DNA of 15,915 bases, from assembly GCA_003513845.1 (NCBI GenBank), contig DOTB01000045.1, positions 1 to 15,915 on the forward strand, written 5' to 3'. The notes beneath the pieces were generated by a model, which saw only the letters and a program-made list of their open reading frames with translations, had not been told where the DNA came from and did not search any database. This stretch comes from Candidatus Atribacteria bacterium. Its GTDB lineage: Bacteria > Atribacterota > Phoenicimicrobiia > Phoenicimicrobiales > Phoenicimicrobiaceae. Shown here piece after piece: positions 14,054 through 15,915 of this stretch; the stretch's first letter is position 1; the number at the start of each line of letters is the position of its first letter. Both the position numbers and the translations under genes were made by a program.

Positions 14054-14962
14054 CTAAGGAGGACACTTGCCACAGGTAGAACGGAATAAGGTAGTGCTTA
14101 AATATCTATCTCCTCTATCAGGTAAAATTACCACAATTATTCCAGAATGCATTTTTTTAGCTACCTGCAAAGCTCCAGCAACAGCTGCTCCGCTAGACAT
14201 ACCTACAAAAAGACCTTCTTGGATAGCAAGTAATCTGGTGGTCTCAAAAGCCAGGTCATCCTCAATCGTAACCTTATCATCTAATTCCTCAGCATGGAAT
14301 ATTTTAGGTACAATTGCCTCTTGCATATTTTTAAGTCCCTGAATTTTATGTCCTATGGTAGGCTCAACCCCTATCACTTTAACTTGCGGCTTCTTCTCTT
14401 TGAGATATCTACCTATTCCCATTAAGGTTCCACTCGTTCCTATTCCGGCTACCAATAAATCTATTTCTCCCTCAGTTTGCGAAAATATTTCTGGTCCCGT
14501 AGTCTCATAATGAGCAAGGACATTATTCTCATTTTCAAATTGATTTGGCATAAAATATTTATCTGGTTCCTTAGTAACAAGCTGATAAGCTCTTTTTATA
14601 GCGCCATCTGTTCCTTCCTCTGCTGGAGTTAGCACTGTTTCTGCTCCAAATGCTTCAATAATCCGACGCCTTTCCACGCTAACACATTCCGGCATATAAA
14701 GTTTAACTTTATATCCTTTTGCTGCACCTATCATTGCCAGGGCAATTCCAGTATTTCCTGAAGTAGGCTCAACTATTGTTTTTCCCTTGGTAAGTTCCCC
14801 TGACTCCTCTGCCTTTTTTATCATATAATATGCTGGACGGTCTTTGATTGAACCGCCGGGATTACTCCCTTCAAGTTTACCAAAAATTTTTATCTTTGAA
14901 TTCTCATTAAGATTATTTAATCCAACAAGTGGTGTATTACCAATAGCTGATAATATATTCAT
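14054..14962 (-). CDS. cysM: PLP-dependent cysteine synthase (O-acetylserine sulfhydrylase family)
   Basis: The 302-residue protein makes cysteine from an activated serine and sulfide, with pyridoxal phosphate as cofactor. The PLP lysine is Lys40 in NPGGSIKDRPA. PTSGNTG (66-72) binds the substrate carboxylate, QFEN is at 141-144, the phosphate-binding loop is GIGTSGT (173-179), and PDRGDRYLST is at 281-290. Length and motifs fit the CysK/CysM family; the CysM name is a choice between close paralogues. The C-terminus ends CGKC (297-300), a CxxC pair that may bind metal or be redox active. AGGAGG lies upstream of the ATG. It sits between the SHOCT protein (77 bp) and copA (79 bp), so cysteine supply is linked to metal export in one region. 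Confidence 0.95.
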   Translation of the reverse strand: MNILSAIGNTPLVGLNNLNENSKIKIFGKLEGSNPGGSIKDRPAYYMIKKAEESGELTKGKTIVEPTSGNTGIALAMIGAAKGYKVKLYMPECVSVERRRIIEAFGAETVLTPAEEGTDGAIKRAYQLVTKEPDKYFMPNQFENENNVLAHYETTGPEIFSQTEGEIDLLVAGIGTSGTLMGIGRYLKEKKPQVKVIGVEPTIGHKIQGLKNMQEAIVPKIFHAEELDDKVTIEDDLAFETTRLLAIQEGLFVGMSSGAAVAGALQVAKKMHSGIIVVILPDRGDRYLSTTLFRSTCGKCPP

Positions 14963-15039
14963 AATTTCCTCCTGAGAAATTGTTTATTTCACAATTAATA
15001 TTATAACTTGCTTCCATTCTGTATAAAGCAAGAAATTGA

Positions 15040-15354
15040 TTAACTCCTCAATGCTTTCTTAATTTTGTTAAATTCTTCTTGGGTAATTTCTCCCTTTGCA
15101 AATCGTTCTTTAATAATATCTAAGGAAGTTTCGCTAAATCCCCCTGTATATCTATTAGATTTTGTGTTGGTGATGATAAAATAAATTATCAATCCAATAA
15201 CAATTGCAAACATTAACATCATAAAGATTCCTCCTCTATATCCAAAATTCATCATTTGATTCCACCCCCAGGTTAATCCACAGCCTTCTACATCAGCAAA
15301 TGCAAGAACTGGGAAAATAAATAATATGATAAAAATCATAATCAATACTTTCAT
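15040..15354 (-). CDS. Small exported/membrane protein with C-terminal SHOCT domain
   Basis: From the ATG at 15354 the protein has 104 residues. A signal-like hydrophobic segment (1-19) ends AFA, a possible signal-peptidase site before Asp21. A short outer stretch follows with Cys25 and a WGWNQMM motif, then one transmembrane helix (about 43-62). A cytosolic SHOCT motif, SLDIIKERFAKGEITQEEFNKIKKAL, occupies about 77-102. SHOCT domains are short C-terminal helical hairpins, often on membrane proteins, with no defined activity. The start is preferred over the ATG at 15372 because GAGGTG lies 6 nt upstream of it. It follows the Rrf2-type gene and precedes the cysteine synthase, probably in one transcript. 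Confidence 0.82.
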   Translation of the reverse strand: MKVLIMIFIILFIFPVLAFADVEGCGLTWGWNQMMNFGYRGGIFMMLMFAIVIGLIIYFIITNTKSNRYTGGFSETSLDIIKERFAKGEITQEEFNKIKKALRS

Positions 15355-15406
15355 AAATTTCACCTCTTTCATCTGAAAACCTATAAAATATAATAAATAG
15401 CAATAA

Positions 15407-15823
15407 TCAGTTTATTTCTTTTTGCGAATTTGCTAAATCCTCCAAGGTAATAGAGCTAAGTTCATCGGAAATTTTTTCATCTAATTTTTCCCAGATACCG
15501 CGAGTAGCACATTTGGAAACTCGTGGACAAATATCAGGATTTTTTACACATTCTACAAAACTTATCCCACCTTCAAGAATTTGCACAATCTCTTTGAGAG
15601 TTATCTGAGAAGGATGTTTAGCTAACCGATATCCTCCATGAGCTCCTCGAGAAGAGCTTATCAGACCGCTTGCCTTAAGGGAGATAACCAGGTGACTTAG
15701 ATATTTTTCGGAAATTTCTTCCTTTTCGGCAATATCCTTTAAAAAGATAGTTCCCTTATTAAAATTTAAGGCTAATTCCAACATCAACCTGGTACCATAT
15801 CTTGCCCTAGTAGAGAGTCGCAT
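15407..15823 (-). CDS. Rrf2-family transcriptional regulator, IscR-like with Fe-S cysteines
   Basis: From the ATG at 15823 this is 138 residues. It begins MRLSTRARYGTRLMLELA, the Rrf2 N-terminal helix, followed by a winged helix with KYLSHLVISLKASGLISSSRGAHGGYRLA (about 41-68). The cysteines at 92, 99 and 105 match the three cluster ligands of IscR (92, 98, 104 in E. coli), so it can probably hold an Fe-S cluster and sense iron-sulfur, oxygen or metal stress. CymR, another Rrf2 member, controls cysteine genes, which suits the cysM neighbour, but I do not recall it having this cysteine set. GAGGTG lies 6 nt before the ATG. A GTG at 15832 is an alternative start that overlaps that site. The promoter carries a palindrome suggesting autoregulation. 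Confidence 0.93.
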   Translation of the reverse strand: MRLSTRARYGTRLMLELALNFNKGTIFLKDIAEKEEISEKYLSHLVISLKASGLISSSRGAHGGYRLAKHPSQITLKEIVQILEGGISFVECVKNPDICPRVSKCATRGIWEKLDEKISDELSSITLEDLANSQKEIN

Positions 15824-15838
15824 AAAATTCACCTCACT

Positions 15839-15874
15839 TAATTACTACTTTTACTATTATGTTAGTAGTAATTA
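15839..15874. promoter_or_regulatory. Probable operator: 10-bp inverted repeat over the -10 and start of the Rrf2-type gene
   Basis: TAATTACTAC at 15839-15848 is a perfect inverted match to GTAGTAATTA at 15865-15874, 16 bp apart. A second, inner pair is TACTA (15852-15856) and TAGTA (15863-15867). The right arm covers part of the -10 box and the likely transcription start, and the left arm lies just downstream. A bound dimer would therefore block transcription. The first gene encodes a DNA-binding Rrf2 protein, so autoregulation is the simplest reading. Confidence 0.6.
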
Positions 15875-15899
15875 TAAAATAAAAAAATATTTCTGTCAA
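15871..15899 (-). promoter_or_regulatory. Consensus sigma70 promoter of the Rrf2-type operon
   Basis: On the minus strand TTGACA (15894-15899) and TATAAT (15871-15876) both match the consensus perfectly, with the optimal 17-bp spacer. The start would be near 15864, about 40 bp before the ATG at 15823. It is the best promoter in the window and probably drives the Rrf2, SHOCT and cysM genes, perhaps through copA and the YHS gene. Confidence 0.85.
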
Positions 15900-15915
15900 G
15901 TCAACTTCGCCACTT

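Noticed and set aside
15007..15032. CTTGCTT/AAGCAAG hairpin after the SHOCT gene as a terminator
   Set aside because: The stem is only 7 bp with a 12-nt loop and no T-run follows on the minus strand, so it is not a credible Rho-independent terminator; the next gene is only about 40 bp on.

Overview
This window is low-GC bacterial DNA carrying eighteen protein genes, all on the minus strand, plus a short CRISPR array at the left end pointing the other way. Many starts have purine-rich Shine-Dalgarno sites 5-8 nt upstream and several genes overlap as operons. Radical-SAM, Fe-S (quinolinate synthase, Rrf2-type regulator) and sirtuin genes suit an anaerobe. The overall character (AT-rich, inositol-phosphate cytidylyltransferase-like protein, YHS-containing metal permease) would fit an uncultured anaerobic lineage such as Atribacterota or a deep Firmicutes-like group. 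That placement is a guess: no rRNA or marker gene is present.

Layout, following transcription from right to left. (1) 15899-11049: an Rrf2/IscR-type regulator with a perfect-consensus promoter and a palindromic operator, a small SHOCT membrane protein, an O-acetylserine sulfhydrylase-like cysteine synthase, a CopA-type copper P-type ATPase and a 60-residue YHS protein. (2) 10836-6395: a lipoprotein with an OB-like fold, one MacB/FtsX-like permease, two different ABC ATPases, a membrane-anchored DUF1573 protein and quinolinate synthase NadA. The first four genes overlap end to start. (3) 6314-4863: an SO_0444-type metal-efflux permease with an internal YHS domain, then a CsaA-like tRNA-binding protein. 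(4) 4744-4224: a MerR-family regulator with its own promoter. (5) 3887-614: PfkB-family kinase, SplB-like radical SAM protein, sirtuin, and a cytidylyltransferase resembling inositol-1-phosphate cytidylyltransferase. (6) 355-1: CRISPR array of four repeats with a leader-like promoter; no cas genes are in view.

The genes read as a metal- and sulfur-handling neighbourhood: two copper-type exporters, two YHS metal-binding domains, a cysteine synthase, an Fe-S-type regulator, and envelope proteins with paired or isolated cysteines.

The most striking feature is the CopA protein. It is about 100 residues longer than usual because a thioredoxin-like domain is inserted, in frame, inside the actuator domain between transmembrane segments. 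Other notable points are: a 167-200 bp repeat present twice, with a hairpin supported by a compensatory base change, one copy of which supplies the C-terminus of the cytidylyltransferase; an ABC cassette whose two ATPases have deviations that would fall in one composite ATP site; and a 7-bp tandem repeat next to the merR promoter.
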